Source: Xanthomonas sp. XNM01 (GTDB taxonomy: Bacteria > Pseudomonadota > Gammaproteobacteria > Xanthomonadales > Xanthomonadaceae). From it: a DNA stretch of 64,000 bases. The notes beneath the pieces were generated by a model. The model ran no database searches. It was not told where the DNA came from and was given only the letters and a program-made list of their open reading frames with translations. This document shows, piece by piece, positions 10,101-19,286 of this stretch; position 1 is the stretch's first letter, and each line of letters begins with the position of its first letter. The stretch spans positions 62,001 through 126,000 of the forward strand of contig NZ_JACVAP010000002.1 of the NCBI RefSeq assembly GCF_014851915.1, in the 5' to 3' direction. The position numbers were made by a program, and so were the translations under genes.

Positions 10101-12425
10101 GACTGGGCGCAGAACCCGGCCCACGAAGCGCCGTTGGAACGTCTGCCGGTGATGTTCTGCTCCCCCACGATGGAGCTTGGCGTGGATATCTCCGCGCTCA
10201 ACACCGTGTACCTGCGCAATGTGCCGCCGACCCCCGCCAACTACGCCCAGCGCAGCGGCCGTGCGGGTCGCTCGGGTCAGCAGGCGCTGGTCATCACCTA
10301 TTGCGCGGCGCTCAGTCCGCATGACCAGTGGTTCTTCCACAATGCCGAGCAGATGGTGCATGGCGTCGTGCGCGCGCCAACCCTCGATCTGAGCAATCGT
10401 GATCTCATCGACAGCCACCTGCAAGCGGTCTGGCTTGCCAGTACCCAGGTGCCACTGAGCGACAGCATTGCGCCCATGCTGGATCTCGACCAGCCCGGTA
10501 AACCACTGAAACAGCCCTTGCACGAAGCACTGCGGGCGCAGGCTGCCCAGCAGCGTGCCTTGGCCAGTGCCGGACGGGTCATAGACCAGCTTGAGGGCGA
10601 GCTTGAAGGCAGCGCCTGGTTCACTCCTGACTATGTGCGCCAGGTCATCGACAACGCGGCGCAAGCGTTCTCTGGGGCGCTGGAGCGCTGGCGCGTGCTG
10701 TTCGATGCCACCCGCCAACAGATGGATATGGCTGATCGCATCGTCAAGAGCCATACCGCCTCGCATACGGAACGCCAAAATGCCCAGCGCCGCTACGGCG
10801 ACGCCGCGCGCCAGTACGCCGTATTGCTCAAGTCCGGCAACGGCCAGAACAATGATTTCTATACCTATCGCTACTTGGCCAGCCAAGGCTTCCTGCCAGG
10901 CTACAACTTCCCGCGCCTACCGCTGATGGCCTGGATTCCCGCCCGTGGCGGCCAGGCCGTCAATGGCAAGGATGACGAAGGCAGCATGGTCAGCCGGCCG
11001 CGCTTCCTGGCCCTGTCCGAATTTGGCCCCCGCAGCCTCATTTATCACCAGGGCCGCATGTACCGCGTGGTGCGTGCCAAACTCAACGTAGGCAATACAG
11101 ACCACATTTCCGGCAACAGCCAGTTGGCCACCATTGCCTCGTTGGTGTGCAGCCAATGCGGCTACGGCCATCTCGGCGAGCCGGGCGGCGAACAGCCGCT
11201 GGTCAATCGCTGCGAGAACTGCGACGCCTTGCTCACCGAGCACGATTGGGTGCGCGAGCTCTACCGCATCGAAACCGTGGAGACCGTGGCCACCGAGCGC
11301 ATCTCCATCAACGACGAGGAACGCCAGCGTCAGGGCTTCGAGCTGCAAACCACCTACCGCTTTCTACCCGGCCCCGATGGCCGTATCCAGCGGCAGAAGG
11401 CCACGATCCAACAAGGTGAGGACGTGCTAGGCGAGCTCACCTACGCGCCCGCTGCGCAAATCTGGCGCATCAATCGCGGCTGGCGCAGGCGCAAAGACAA
11501 GGAGCAACTGGGCTTCTACATCAACCCCATCACGGGCACCTGGAGCAAGCAGGACGCACCGGATGCGGAAGACGACCAGGGCGGCGACGATGCTTTGCTG
11601 GAGAAGGTGCCCAACCAGCGCATCGTTCCTTTTGTGGAAGATCATCGCAATCTGCTGATCTTCGCTCCCGTACATGCCCTGTCACTGGAGGCCATGGCCA
11701 CTTTGCAGGCCGCGCTCAAGCGCGGCATCGAAATGACCTTCCAGATCGAGGAATCCGAACTGGTGGTCGAGCCACTGCCGAAGTCCGACGAGCGCCGTGC
11801 CTTGCTGTTCTACGAAGCGGCGGAAGGCGGTGCGGGTGTGCTCACTCGCCTGGCAAACAATCGCGACGACCTTGCACTTGTCGCCAGCAATGCCCTGCAA
11901 CTGATTCACTATCGCAAACCGCAGAGCGGCATTTGGACGCTGGACGATCTGCCGTCGCTGGAACAGACCGATGCACTTGGCAATCATCAGTGCGAAGCCG
12001 GCTGCTATCAGTGCCTGCTGTCCTACTTCAATCAGCCGGATCACGAACACATCAACCGCCGCAATGCGGATGCGCTCAAGCTGCTGGCCGCGCTGGCCAA
12101 TGCCCAGGTACAGCCTGTGGAATGCATCCCTGCCACCGTTGCAGCAACGACCTTGGCAGACGAGCCACTCGACGCCTGGCTGTTCGCGCTCAGCCAGGCA
12201 GGGGCCGTGCAACCTGATGCGGTCAACGTGTCCGTCAACAATGGCGCAGCCACTGCGGCGGCCCAGTACAAGGCGTCTCGTGCTTTGGTGTTTCTGTCCG
12301 CGGTGGATGAGCAGACCGCCAGTTTATTGCAGGACAAAGGCTGGCAGGTGCTCGATTTTTCGGACGCTTCACGCTGGTCACAACAATTCGCCGCGCACGC
12401 CGATGTGTTCGGTTCCAAGGAATAA
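7152..12425 (+). CDS. Giant DEAD/DEAH helicase with DUF1998, DISARM DrmA/DrmB-like
   Basis: This 1757-residue protein opens the island operon. An N-terminal helicase core shows TGTGSGKS (113-120), DELH (235-238) and SAT (270-272). The second RecA lobe ends with QRSGRAGRSG (about 1033-1042). Cysteine pairs FCRDCG (about 465-470) and CLNCG (about 569-573), plus CSQCG and CENC (about 1334-1360), suggest zinc sites. The C-terminus carries the DUF1998 hallmarks EGGAGVL (about 1557) and CEAGCYQCLLSYFNQ (about 1614). In DISARM, DrmA (helicase) and DrmB (DUF1998) are separate proteins that form one complex; this looks like both functions in one chain. The ATG at 7152 follows AGGGGGC. The next gene starts six bases after the stop. 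A general MrfA/Hrq1-like repair role is the alternative. Confidence 0.85.
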   Translation: MDNVFQFRDQLIERYGSFSRSFVRIAAPDIQAEVEHQYVQGRYWPEPLVQINPNYQRQGTVQNLAAQGVLHAACAEIFQVGKSEGSPEPLHLYKHQMEALAKGQERQSYVVTTGTGSGKSLSFFIPIIDRILKAKQSDGKARTRAIVIYPMNALANSQLEELDKFLHGYAPELRPFTVKRYTGQESKAERSAIADDPPDILLTNFMMLEYILTRFDEVDRRVVEHCEGLEFLVLDELHTYRGRQGADVALLVRRLRERLKAEQLVCIGTSATMSSTGSQADRNRVVADVASKLFGTQISEHDVIGETLERVTNPLKDVNAIRTELPAAITRKQDIWADFDAFRNDPLSIWVELNLGIELPADEPPRRARPMMLEEASLRLAEDAGCQPEAARTALQRFLVAAHDVRTPQGRPPFAFKLHQFISGPGKVLTTLEARGKRHVTLDAQRFAPGRQQENVLLYPTHFCRDCGQEYLPVWHAQQPVGFSSREIDDIAAEDDASYGFLCPLVPGQQYGGLLEDLPETWIDLSRSEPKIRPAYKNAVPYMVTVDAKGQTGSGTEFWFITGKFRFCLNCGTTHEAHGKDANRLSSLSGEGRSSATTMIALAALQQLFALSEPAPGQPDPRKLLGFTDNRQDAALQAGHFNDFIFLLTLRAGLIGALQGSGGQLDEEHLAESVFKALGFQGVDEATLVEYLRTPKLMGLARQEAQRTLRFIIAYRLLRDLRRGWRFNNPNLDQLGLLQIRYRDLDAFCADASIFAANSTLTKLTAVQRTVLFELLFDALRRHLCLESRYLDPVEQDKARTSAHTYLNERWAFAPDEKLDTGRYLILGKRPEYKGKPRTDLVTGGPRSRLLRQIKTAAFWRDSACASEVAQWKDVEWAKLIEALLESAKDYGYVQRQPIDAQLAGWRLNAAALDWCLIADQPQTDSNRINQYFRTLYLGIADLLRQPSHPLFDFEAQEHTAQVDAPRRQLLEQRFRYTEKDRQDWAQNPAHEAPLERLPVMFCSPTMELGVDISALNTVYLRNVPPTPANYAQRSGRAGRSGQQALVITYCAALSPHDQWFFHNAEQMVHGVVRAPTLDLSNRDLIDSHLQAVWLASTQVPLSDSIAPMLDLDQPGKPLKQPLHEALRAQAAQQRALASAGRVIDQLEGELEGSAWFTPDYVRQVIDNAAQAFSGALERWRVLFDATRQQMDMADRIVKSHTASHTERQNAQRRYGDAARQYAVLLKSGNGQNNDFYTYRYLASQGFLPGYNFPRLPLMAWIPARGGQAVNGKDDEGSMVSRPRFLALSEFGPRSLIYHQGRMYRVVRAKLNVGNTDHISGNSQLATIASLVCSQCGYGHLGEPGGEQPLVNRCENCDALLTEHDWVRELYRIETVETVATERISINDEERQRQGFELQTTYRFLPGPDGRIQRQKATIQQGEDVLGELTYAPAAQIWRINRGWRRRKDKEQLGFYINPITGTWSKQDAPDAEDDQGGDDALLEKVPNQRIVPFVEDHRNLLIFAPVHALSLEAMATLQAALKRGIEMTFQIEESELVVEPLPKSDERRALLFYEAAEGGAGVLTRLANNRDDLALVASNALQLIHYRKPQSGIWTLDDLPSLEQTDALGNHQCEAGCYQCLLSYFNQPDHEHINRRNADALKLLAALANAQVQPVECIPATVAATTLADEPLDAWLFALSQAGAVQPDAVNVSVNNGAATAAAQYKASRALVFLSAVDEQTASLLQDKGWQVLDFSDASRWSQQFAAHADVFGSKE

Positions 12426-12431
12426 AGGCGC

Positions 12432-15221
12432 ATGACGATCCTCGAACACGACTTTCTACCCGGCAACCTGGTGCGAGCCCGAGGCCGCGAATGGGTGGTG
12501 CAGAGCGACTCCCGCCGCGACTGGCTGCGCCTGCGCCCATTGAGCGGCGCCGATGACGAAAGCATCGCCCTGATCCCCGAGTTGGAACTGCATCCCGTCG
12601 AACCTGCCACCTTCGACTGGCCCGATCCTGCACGCGCCGGCAACCATGCCGCCGCGCTGTTGCTACGCGATGCCTTGCGCCTGACCCTGCGCGCAGGCGC
12701 CGGCCCGTTCCGCTCCTTTGGCAATATCGCGGTGGAGCCTCGCGGCTACCAACTTGTGCCGTTGCTGATGGCACTGCGCCTGTCCACTGTGCGCCTGCTG
12801 ATCGCTGATGACGTTGGCATCGGCAAGACTATCGAAGCCGGCCTGATCGCACGAGAGCTCATGGACCGTGGCGAAATCGCCCGCCTGGCCATTCTCTGCC
12901 CGCCACACCTTGTCGAGCAGTGGCAAAGTGAGTTGGAGACCCGCTTCAACCTTCAGGCCGTGGCGTTGACTTCGTCTTCGGCCTCCCGCATCGAACGTGA
13001 TCTTCCGCATGGAGTGCGCCTGTTCGACCATCATCCCGTGGTGGTCATCAGCCTGGACTACATCAAGAGCGAACGCCACCGCGAACAGTTTCTCGCTACC
13101 GCCCCCGAATGCATCATCGTTGACGAGGCCCACACCTGCGCCAGCAGCGGCGCAGGTAAGCAATTGCGCTTCGAGTTGCTGCAACGCCTTGCCCGTGACG
13201 CGCAGCGACACCTGATTCTGCTGACCGCCACCCCTCACTCTGGTGACGAAACCGCCTTCTACAACTTGCTGTCGCTGCTCGATCCACGTTTTGCCGCATT
13301 ACAAGGCCGCATGACAGCCTCCGACCCGCTGCGTCAGGAACTGGCCCGCCACTTCGTCCAGCGCCGTCGCAAGGACATCGTTGAATGGCAGGCCGAGACC
13401 CATGACGGACGAGGTTTTCCCCGCCGCATGAAAACCGAGCTTACCTACCAGCTCAGCGGCGAATGGGGCGCGCTCTTCGACGCCGTGCAGGATTACTGCC
13501 GCGAACTGGCTGAAACCGTTGAGCAGCAAGAACAGCAAGGCGGCGCGCGCCTCATCTGGTACGCCACCCTGGCATTGTTGCGCTGCGTGGCATCGTCGCC
13601 CGCAGCCGCCGTCAAGGCGTTGACTACACGGCTGGAAGGCACTGTGCCGGATGAGGCGCTTCTCGGCGATGAGCGCCTGCACGATGGCGAGGCCGATGAC
13701 CTCTCCGGTAGTGATCTGGAGCCGCCTGCCCAGGTGCAGGACGCTGCGCCGCGCCTGCAAGCCCTGATCGCCGACGCGCAACGTCTTTCCGGTAAGGCCG
13801 GTGATCCAAAGCTGGCTGCGCTCCTCCGGCATATTGACCTTCTTGTGAAGGATGGCTACCACCCGGTGGTGTTCTGTCGCTACATCGCCACCGCTCATTA
13901 CGTGGCCGAACACCTCAAGGCCGCTTTCCCCAAGGCCACCGTCGATGCCGTCACTGGCGAACTCACCCCCGAAGAGCGTCGAGAGCGTGTGGATGAGCTG
14001 GAGGATGCCGAGCAACGCATCCTGGTCGCCACCGACTGCCTCTCCGAAGGCATCAACCTGCAACACCTGTTCACCGCTGTCGTCCACTACGACCTGGCCT
14101 GGAACCCCACTCGCCACGAACAGCGCGAAGGCCGCGTCGATCGTTTCGGTCAGCAGGCCGATGAAGTGCGCTGCACCATGCTCTACGGGCAAGACAACCC
14201 GGTGGATGGCTTCGTGCTCAACGTCATCCTCAAGAAGGGCGAGGCCATTCAGAAGGAGCTCGGCGTACTCGTTCCCATACCCGAGGATGAAGCCCGCATC
14301 AATGCCGCCTTGGTCAAGGCGGCATTGATGAAACGCAGCGACAGTCGCACCGCATCGCCGCAGGTCGCATTCGACTTCGGTGAGCCGGAGCAATTGCTCG
14401 CTCCTCTGCAAGCCCAATGGCGCGACGCGCTGGAAAAAGTCAAGGCCAATCGCACCGTGTTCGCCCAGCGTCGCATCAAGCCAGACGAGGTGCTGCCCGA
14501 ATGGCACAAACAGCAGCAGGCCTTGGGCACCCAGGCTGACGTGTCGCGCTTTCTGCAAAGCGCTTGCGTGCGCTTGGGGGCGCCGTTGGAAATCGGCCGC
14601 AAGCAGACTGCACGCTTCTTGCCGCATCACCTCCCCGAAGCCCTGCGCCAACGCTTAGCCGACGAGGGCATCGACAAACCCCAGCTCATCGACTTCAGCG
14701 AACTGCATCGCAGTCACCCGCTGGTTGGCCTGCTGGCTCAGCATCTGCTGGAAGACGCACTTGGAGGCGAACGTCCGCTGGCCGCCCGCTGTGCTGCCAC
14801 TCTTACCAATGACGTGGAGGTCGTCACCACCCTCTACCTGCTGCGCCTGCGCCACCAGCTCAGCTACGTACGCCGTCGCGAACCCTTCCAGATGATGGCG
14901 GAGGAAACCGTTGCCCTGGCGGTGCAGGGCCGCAACGCTCCTCAATGGCTGGCTGACGACGGCGTGAGTCGCCTGCTCGAATGCGCGCCCAGCGGCAACC
15001 TGCCGCCAGAGGCGGCACAGCGCGAAATCCGCATCGCGCTCGATTTCCTCGCCGCGCACCCGCAGCAACTGCAAGTGCTGGCTCGGCAGCGGGCTGATGC
15101 CCTGCTGGCCGACCACCAGCGCGTGCGCGAGGCCACCCGTGACGTCGGCCAGTACAGCGTCAGCCCCTGCCTGCCGGTCGATGTGATGGGCGTGTACGTG
15201 CTGCTGCCTGACTCGCTATAA
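12432..15221 (+). CDS. SNF2-family helicase, DISARM DrmD-like
   Basis: The 929-residue protein is an SF2/SNF2 helicase. Walker A is DDVGIGKT (126-133), the DEAH box is at 231-234, motif III TATPHSGD at 265-272 and motif VI QREGRVDRFGQ at 564-574. An N-terminal segment (about 1-90) starting PGNLVRARGREWVVQSD is typical of DrmD-like proteins, and a long alpha-helical C-terminal half (about 620-929) has no motif I know. It starts six bases after the helicase upstream and ends 24 bases before the methylase. The order helicase-DUF1998, SNF2, adenine methylase is that of class 1 DISARM components, rearranged. Without that context it would be called an HepA/RapA-like helicase. Confidence 0.87.
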   Translation: MTILEHDFLPGNLVRARGREWVVQSDSRRDWLRLRPLSGADDESIALIPELELHPVEPATFDWPDPARAGNHAAALLLRDALRLTLRAGAGPFRSFGNIAVEPRGYQLVPLLMALRLSTVRLLIADDVGIGKTIEAGLIARELMDRGEIARLAILCPPHLVEQWQSELETRFNLQAVALTSSSASRIERDLPHGVRLFDHHPVVVISLDYIKSERHREQFLATAPECIIVDEAHTCASSGAGKQLRFELLQRLARDAQRHLILLTATPHSGDETAFYNLLSLLDPRFAALQGRMTASDPLRQELARHFVQRRRKDIVEWQAETHDGRGFPRRMKTELTYQLSGEWGALFDAVQDYCRELAETVEQQEQQGGARLIWYATLALLRCVASSPAAAVKALTTRLEGTVPDEALLGDERLHDGEADDLSGSDLEPPAQVQDAAPRLQALIADAQRLSGKAGDPKLAALLRHIDLLVKDGYHPVVFCRYIATAHYVAEHLKAAFPKATVDAVTGELTPEERRERVDELEDAEQRILVATDCLSEGINLQHLFTAVVHYDLAWNPTRHEQREGRVDRFGQQADEVRCTMLYGQDNPVDGFVLNVILKKGEAIQKELGVLVPIPEDEARINAALVKAALMKRSDSRTASPQVAFDFGEPEQLLAPLQAQWRDALEKVKANRTVFAQRRIKPDEVLPEWHKQQQALGTQADVSRFLQSACVRLGAPLEIGRKQTARFLPHHLPEALRQRLADEGIDKPQLIDFSELHRSHPLVGLLAQHLLEDALGGERPLAARCAATLTNDVEVVTTLYLLRLRHQLSYVRRREPFQMMAEETVALAVQGRNAPQWLADDGVSRLLECAPSGNLPPEAAQREIRIALDFLAAHPQQLQVLARQRADALLADHQRVREATRDVGQYSVSPCLPVDVMGVYVLLPDSL

Positions 15222-15245
15222 GCCTCGGCCTGGAGAAGAACAACC

Positions 15246-18200
15246 ATGAAACGCATCCGCAAGGCCCAGGCCACGCTAAACCTTCCCACCCTCAAGCTCG
15301 AAGGCGGGCTATTCCTGCCCGATCAACTGGAAAAAGCCGCTCAGGGCCGCGCCAGCGCCCAGAGCGAGGCCGACTACGGTACCCCCAAGGGCGTTAAGCT
15401 CAAGGACGAATACAGCCGCGCTTTCCAGATCGCCTGCGCCCAATGGCAGCACTTCGCCGCGCAAATGGAACGCACTGACGTCGATGCCGCGCAGCTCACC
15501 ACCGCTTTCGTCCAAGAACTGCTGCGCGACGCCTTTGGCTACGCCGCCTTGCAAGCCGCGTCAGCACAGCAAGTGGGTGAACTGCGTTACCCGGTCAGCC
15601 TCATGGCCGGCGCTTTACCCGTGCTGGTGGCCCCGCACACTCTGGGCTTGGACGAGGCCGACGCGCGCTTTGCCGTGCAGGGCGGCGGCAACCGCAAGAA
15701 AGCCCCGTTCCAGGCCATGCAGGAATTGCTCAACGCCAGCGAAGCGCTGCAATGGGGCATCGTCAGCAACGGCAGACAGCTGCGGTTGCTGCGCGACGCT
15801 GCCTCGCTCACCCGCCCCAGCTTTCTCGAAGTCGATCTGGCCGATCTGCTCGGCGGCCAGCGCTATGCCGAATTCGCCAACGTCTGGCGCCTGCTGCACG
15901 CGAGCCGCGCATCCCGCCCTGGCCAGGGCGCTACATCGTGCATCTGGGAACAATGGCGCAGCGAAGGCCAGCAGGAAGGCACTCGCGTGCGCGATGGCCT
16001 GCGCAACGGCGTCGAGCAGGCCTTGCTGACCTTCGGCGCAGGCTTCCTGCAACACCCTGCCAACCATGCCCTGCGAGCCGCCCTGAACGACGGCTCGCTC
16101 AGCAAGGATGCCTATTTCCAACAACTGCTGCGCCTGATCTACCGGCTCATCTTCGTTTTCACCGTGGAAGAGCGCGGCGTGCTGCACCCGCAGGAAGATA
16201 GCGCCGAAGCACAGGTTGCCCGCCGTGCCTATGCCGAAGGCTACGCCCTGGCCCGCCTGCGCGAACTCTGCCTCAAGCGTCGCGCCCGCACCCGTCATGA
16301 CGACCAGTGGCAAGCCATCCGCATCGTGTTCCGCGGCCTGGTGCAAGGCGAGCCGCGCCTGGCGCTGCCCGCGCTGGGCGGCCTGTTCGCTCCCCAGCAA
16401 TGCACCGATCTGGATAACGCCAGCCTGGACAACGCCCACCTGCTCGCTGCCCTGCAACACCTGCGCTGGGCGGTGGTCGCGCAAGGCAAAGGCAGCAGCC
16501 TTACCCCGGTGGACTACCGCAACATGGGGCCTGAGGAACTGGGCAGCGTCTACGAAAGCCTGCTGGAACTGGTGCCCGCCATCGACCTGCCCGCACGCAC
16601 CTTCGGTTTTGTCGGCCGCACCGAGGAAGGCAGCACCGCCGGCAATGCCCGCAAGCTCACCGGCAGCTACTACACCCCCGACAGCCTGGTGCAGGAGCTG
16701 ATCAAGAGCGCGCTCGATCCCGTCATCGAACAGCGCCTTGCCGCCCACCCGGCCAGCCCAACCGAGGCGCTGCTGGCCATCCGCGTCATCGACCCGGCCT
16801 GCGGTAGCGGCCACTTCCTGCTGGCCGCTGCCCGCCGCCTGGCGGAAAAACTGGCCCAGTTGCGCAGCCTCGAAGGCGGGCAGGAAGGCGCCATCCAGCC
16901 GCAGGACTACCGCCACGCCCTGCGCGAAGTGGTGGCCCACTGCATCTATGGCGTGGACCGCAACCCCATGGCCATTGAGCTGGCCCGCATGGCCTTGTGG
17001 CTCGAAGGCTACGAGGAAGGCCGCCCGTTGGGCTTTCTCGACCACCACCTGCAAGTAGGCGACGCCCTGCTGGGCCTGACCGACCTGACCGTGCTGGAAC
17101 AAGGCATCGCCAAGGATGCCTTCAAGCCCTTGAGCGGCGACGACAAGGACGTCTGCAAAGAACTGGCCAAGGCCAACGCCGCTGGCCTCAAGCAGATCGC
17201 CAAAGACCTGCAAGGCAAGCAGATGCTGCTGGGCGTGGACAATCGCAGCGGCCTGGAAGCCCTGCGTGTCATCGAAACCCTGCCCGCCGACACGCCCGAG
17301 CAGGTGGCCACCAAGGAACAAGCCTGGCGCCACTTTCTGGAGGAGTCCGCCCACAGCCCGCTGGCCCACGCCGCCGATGCGCTGGTGGGCGCCTACCTCC
17401 TGCCCAAGGCGAAGGACACCGCCGAAACCATACCCACCAGCATCACCCTGCATGCACTGCTGACCGCGCCGGAACGTGCCCAGACCGAGCATGCCGCTCC
17501 TATCGTTGCGGCCCGCGACGCCTGCGAGCAGGCCCGCGTGTTCCACTGGCCGCTGGCCTTCCCGCAAGTGTTCGCGCAAGGCGGCTTCGACTGCGTACTG
17601 GGCAATCCGCCTTGGGAACGCATCAAGCTGCAAGAGGAAGAATTCTTCGCCACCCGCCACCGTGACGTGGCGCAAGCCCGCAACAAGGCCGAACGCGCCC
17701 AGCGCATCCAGTGGCTCAGCGAAGGCATGCTGGCACGCCACCTGTACCCCGACCTGGCCCATGAGGTGCATGAGGACGAGGCCGAAAAACGCCTCTACCG
17801 CGAATTCGTTACCGCCCGCCGCACGGCGGAGGCAGCCAGCGTGTTCGCCCATGTGAAAGGCGCCGACGGCGGCCGTTATCCGCTGACCGGCGTGGGCGAC
17901 GTGAACACCTACGCGCTGTTTGCCGAAACCATCCTGCAAATCCATGCCGACAGTGGCCGCGCCGGCTTCATCGTGCCCACCGGCATTGCTACCGACGACA
18001 GCACCAAGGCGTACTTCGGCCACATCACCCAGAACCGGCGGCTGGTCAGCCTGTACGACATCGAAAACCGCGAAGCGGTGTTTCCATCCGTACACCGCAG
18101 CTACAAGTTTTGCCTGCTCACCTTGGGCGCAGCGGAACAGGCCGAGTTCGTCTGCTTTGCCACCCAAGTCAGCCAACTGGCCGACCCGCGTCGTCGCTTC

Positions 18201-19286
18201 ACTCTCACGCCCGAGGAATTTCGCCTCATCAATCCCAACACGCTCACCTGCCCGGTTTTCCGCAGCGAGCGCGACGCGGAGCTGACCAAGAAGCTCTACC
18301 GCGCCGCCCCGGTGCTGATACGTGATGCCGTAACCGCAGGCGAGGGCAAGCAAGCCAAAGTGGTGGAACCTGAGCAAAACACGTGGGGCATTTCGTTCAT
18401 GCGCATGCTGGACATGTCCAACGACAGTCACCTGTTCAAGGACGAGCCAGCCGCCGACCATCTGCCGCTGTACGAAGCCAAGCTCATTCACCAATTCGAC
18501 CACCGATGGGCCACCTACACGGCAGACGGCAACAGTCGCGATGTCACACCGCCCGAAAAATCCAACCCGGATTTCACCGTCACCCCGCGCTACTGGGTCA
18601 GCCGCGCCGAGGTGGAAGAACGTCTATGTAAACGCGATCGTGATGGCCGTGTGATCTGGCAATGGGAGCGAGATTGGTTTATGGGCTGGCGGGATATTTG
18701 CCGTGCAACCGATGAACGAACGGTGATTGCGTCGGTGGTGCCTGTCGCTGGGGTTGGAAACCAAATGCCGATCATGCTGTTCGCAGAGCGTGAGAGTCCT
18801 CAACAATTCGCTGCATTGTTGGGGAATTTCTCAGCCATCAGCTTCGATTTTGTTGCGCGCCACAAAACAGGAGGCACGCACATGAATTACTTCATCTACA
18901 AACAGCTTCCCGTATTGCCACCAGAGAGATACACCGAAGCCGACCTCGCCTTTATCGTCCCACGTGTGCTGGAACTGACCTATACCGCCCACGACCTTTC
19001 CGGCTGGGCACAGGACTTGGGCTACGACGGCGAACCCTTCCCCTTCAACCCCGTCCGCCGCGCCACCCTGCGCTCCGAACTCGACGCCTACTACGCCAAA
19101 CTCTACGGCCTCACCCGCGACGAACTTCGCTACATCCTCGACCCCGCTGACATTATGGGCGAGGACTACCCCAGCGAAACCTTCCGTGTACTCAAGAACA
19201 AGGAGCTTAAGGAGCTCGGCGAATACCGCACTCAACGGCTGGTGCTGGAGGCGTGGGACAAATTGGAAATCGGAGAGTTGGCATGA
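15246..19286 (+). CDS. N6-adenine DNA methyltransferase, Eco57I/DrmMI-like
   Basis: The 1346-residue protein has the methylase core in the gamma-class order: motif X region YYTPDSLVQEL (about 476), motif I DPACGSGHFLLA (516-527), CIYGVDRNPMAIELA, and the catalytic NPPW at 787-790. The C-terminal third should hold target recognition. The N-terminal 200 residues (ending WGIVSNGRQLRLLRDA) resemble the degenerate nuclease-like domain of type IIG enzymes, but no intact PD-(D/E)XK triad is visible. This is the arrangement of the DISARM methylase DrmMI and of PglX/BrxX. It probably marks host DNA as self. Its stop overlaps the next start (ATGA at 19283). Confidence 0.88.
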   Translation: MKRIRKAQATLNLPTLKLEGGLFLPDQLEKAAQGRASAQSEADYGTPKGVKLKDEYSRAFQIACAQWQHFAAQMERTDVDAAQLTTAFVQELLRDAFGYAALQAASAQQVGELRYPVSLMAGALPVLVAPHTLGLDEADARFAVQGGGNRKKAPFQAMQELLNASEALQWGIVSNGRQLRLLRDAASLTRPSFLEVDLADLLGGQRYAEFANVWRLLHASRASRPGQGATSCIWEQWRSEGQQEGTRVRDGLRNGVEQALLTFGAGFLQHPANHALRAALNDGSLSKDAYFQQLLRLIYRLIFVFTVEERGVLHPQEDSAEAQVARRAYAEGYALARLRELCLKRRARTRHDDQWQAIRIVFRGLVQGEPRLALPALGGLFAPQQCTDLDNASLDNAHLLAALQHLRWAVVAQGKGSSLTPVDYRNMGPEELGSVYESLLELVPAIDLPARTFGFVGRTEEGSTAGNARKLTGSYYTPDSLVQELIKSALDPVIEQRLAAHPASPTEALLAIRVIDPACGSGHFLLAAARRLAEKLAQLRSLEGGQEGAIQPQDYRHALREVVAHCIYGVDRNPMAIELARMALWLEGYEEGRPLGFLDHHLQVGDALLGLTDLTVLEQGIAKDAFKPLSGDDKDVCKELAKANAAGLKQIAKDLQGKQMLLGVDNRSGLEALRVIETLPADTPEQVATKEQAWRHFLEESAHSPLAHAADALVGAYLLPKAKDTAETIPTSITLHALLTAPERAQTEHAAPIVAARDACEQARVFHWPLAFPQVFAQGGFDCVLGNPPWERIKLQEEEFFATRHRDVAQARNKAERAQRIQWLSEGMLARHLYPDLAHEVHEDEAEKRLYREFVTARRTAEAASVFAHVKGADGGRYPLTGVGDVNTYALFAETILQIHADSGRAGFIVPTGIATDDSTKAYFGHITQNRRLVSLYDIENREAVFPSVHRSYKFCLLTLGAAEQAEFVCFATQVSQLADPRRRFTLTPEEFRLINPNTLTCPVFRSERDAELTKKLYRAAPVLIRDAVTAGEGKQAKVVEPEQNTWGISFMRMLDMSNDSHLFKDEPAADHLPLYEAKLIHQFDHRWATYTADGNSRDVTPPEKSNPDFTVTPRYWVSRAEVEERLCKRDRDGRVIWQWERDWFMGWRDICRATDERTVIASVVPVAGVGNQMPIMLFAERESPQQFAALLGNFSAISFDFVARHKTGGTHMNYFIYKQLPVLPPERYTEADLAFIVPRVLELTYTAHDLSGWAQDLGYDGEPFPFNPVRRATLRSELDAYYAKLYGLTRDELRYILDPADIMGEDYPSETFRVLKNKELKELGEYRTQRLVLEAWDKLEIGELA

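Noticed and set aside
15615-18503. Minus-strand frame of 962 codons over the methylase gene
   Set aside because: It is the antisense of a strong methyltransferase frame with DPACGSG and NPPW; its own product is low-complexity with no motif.
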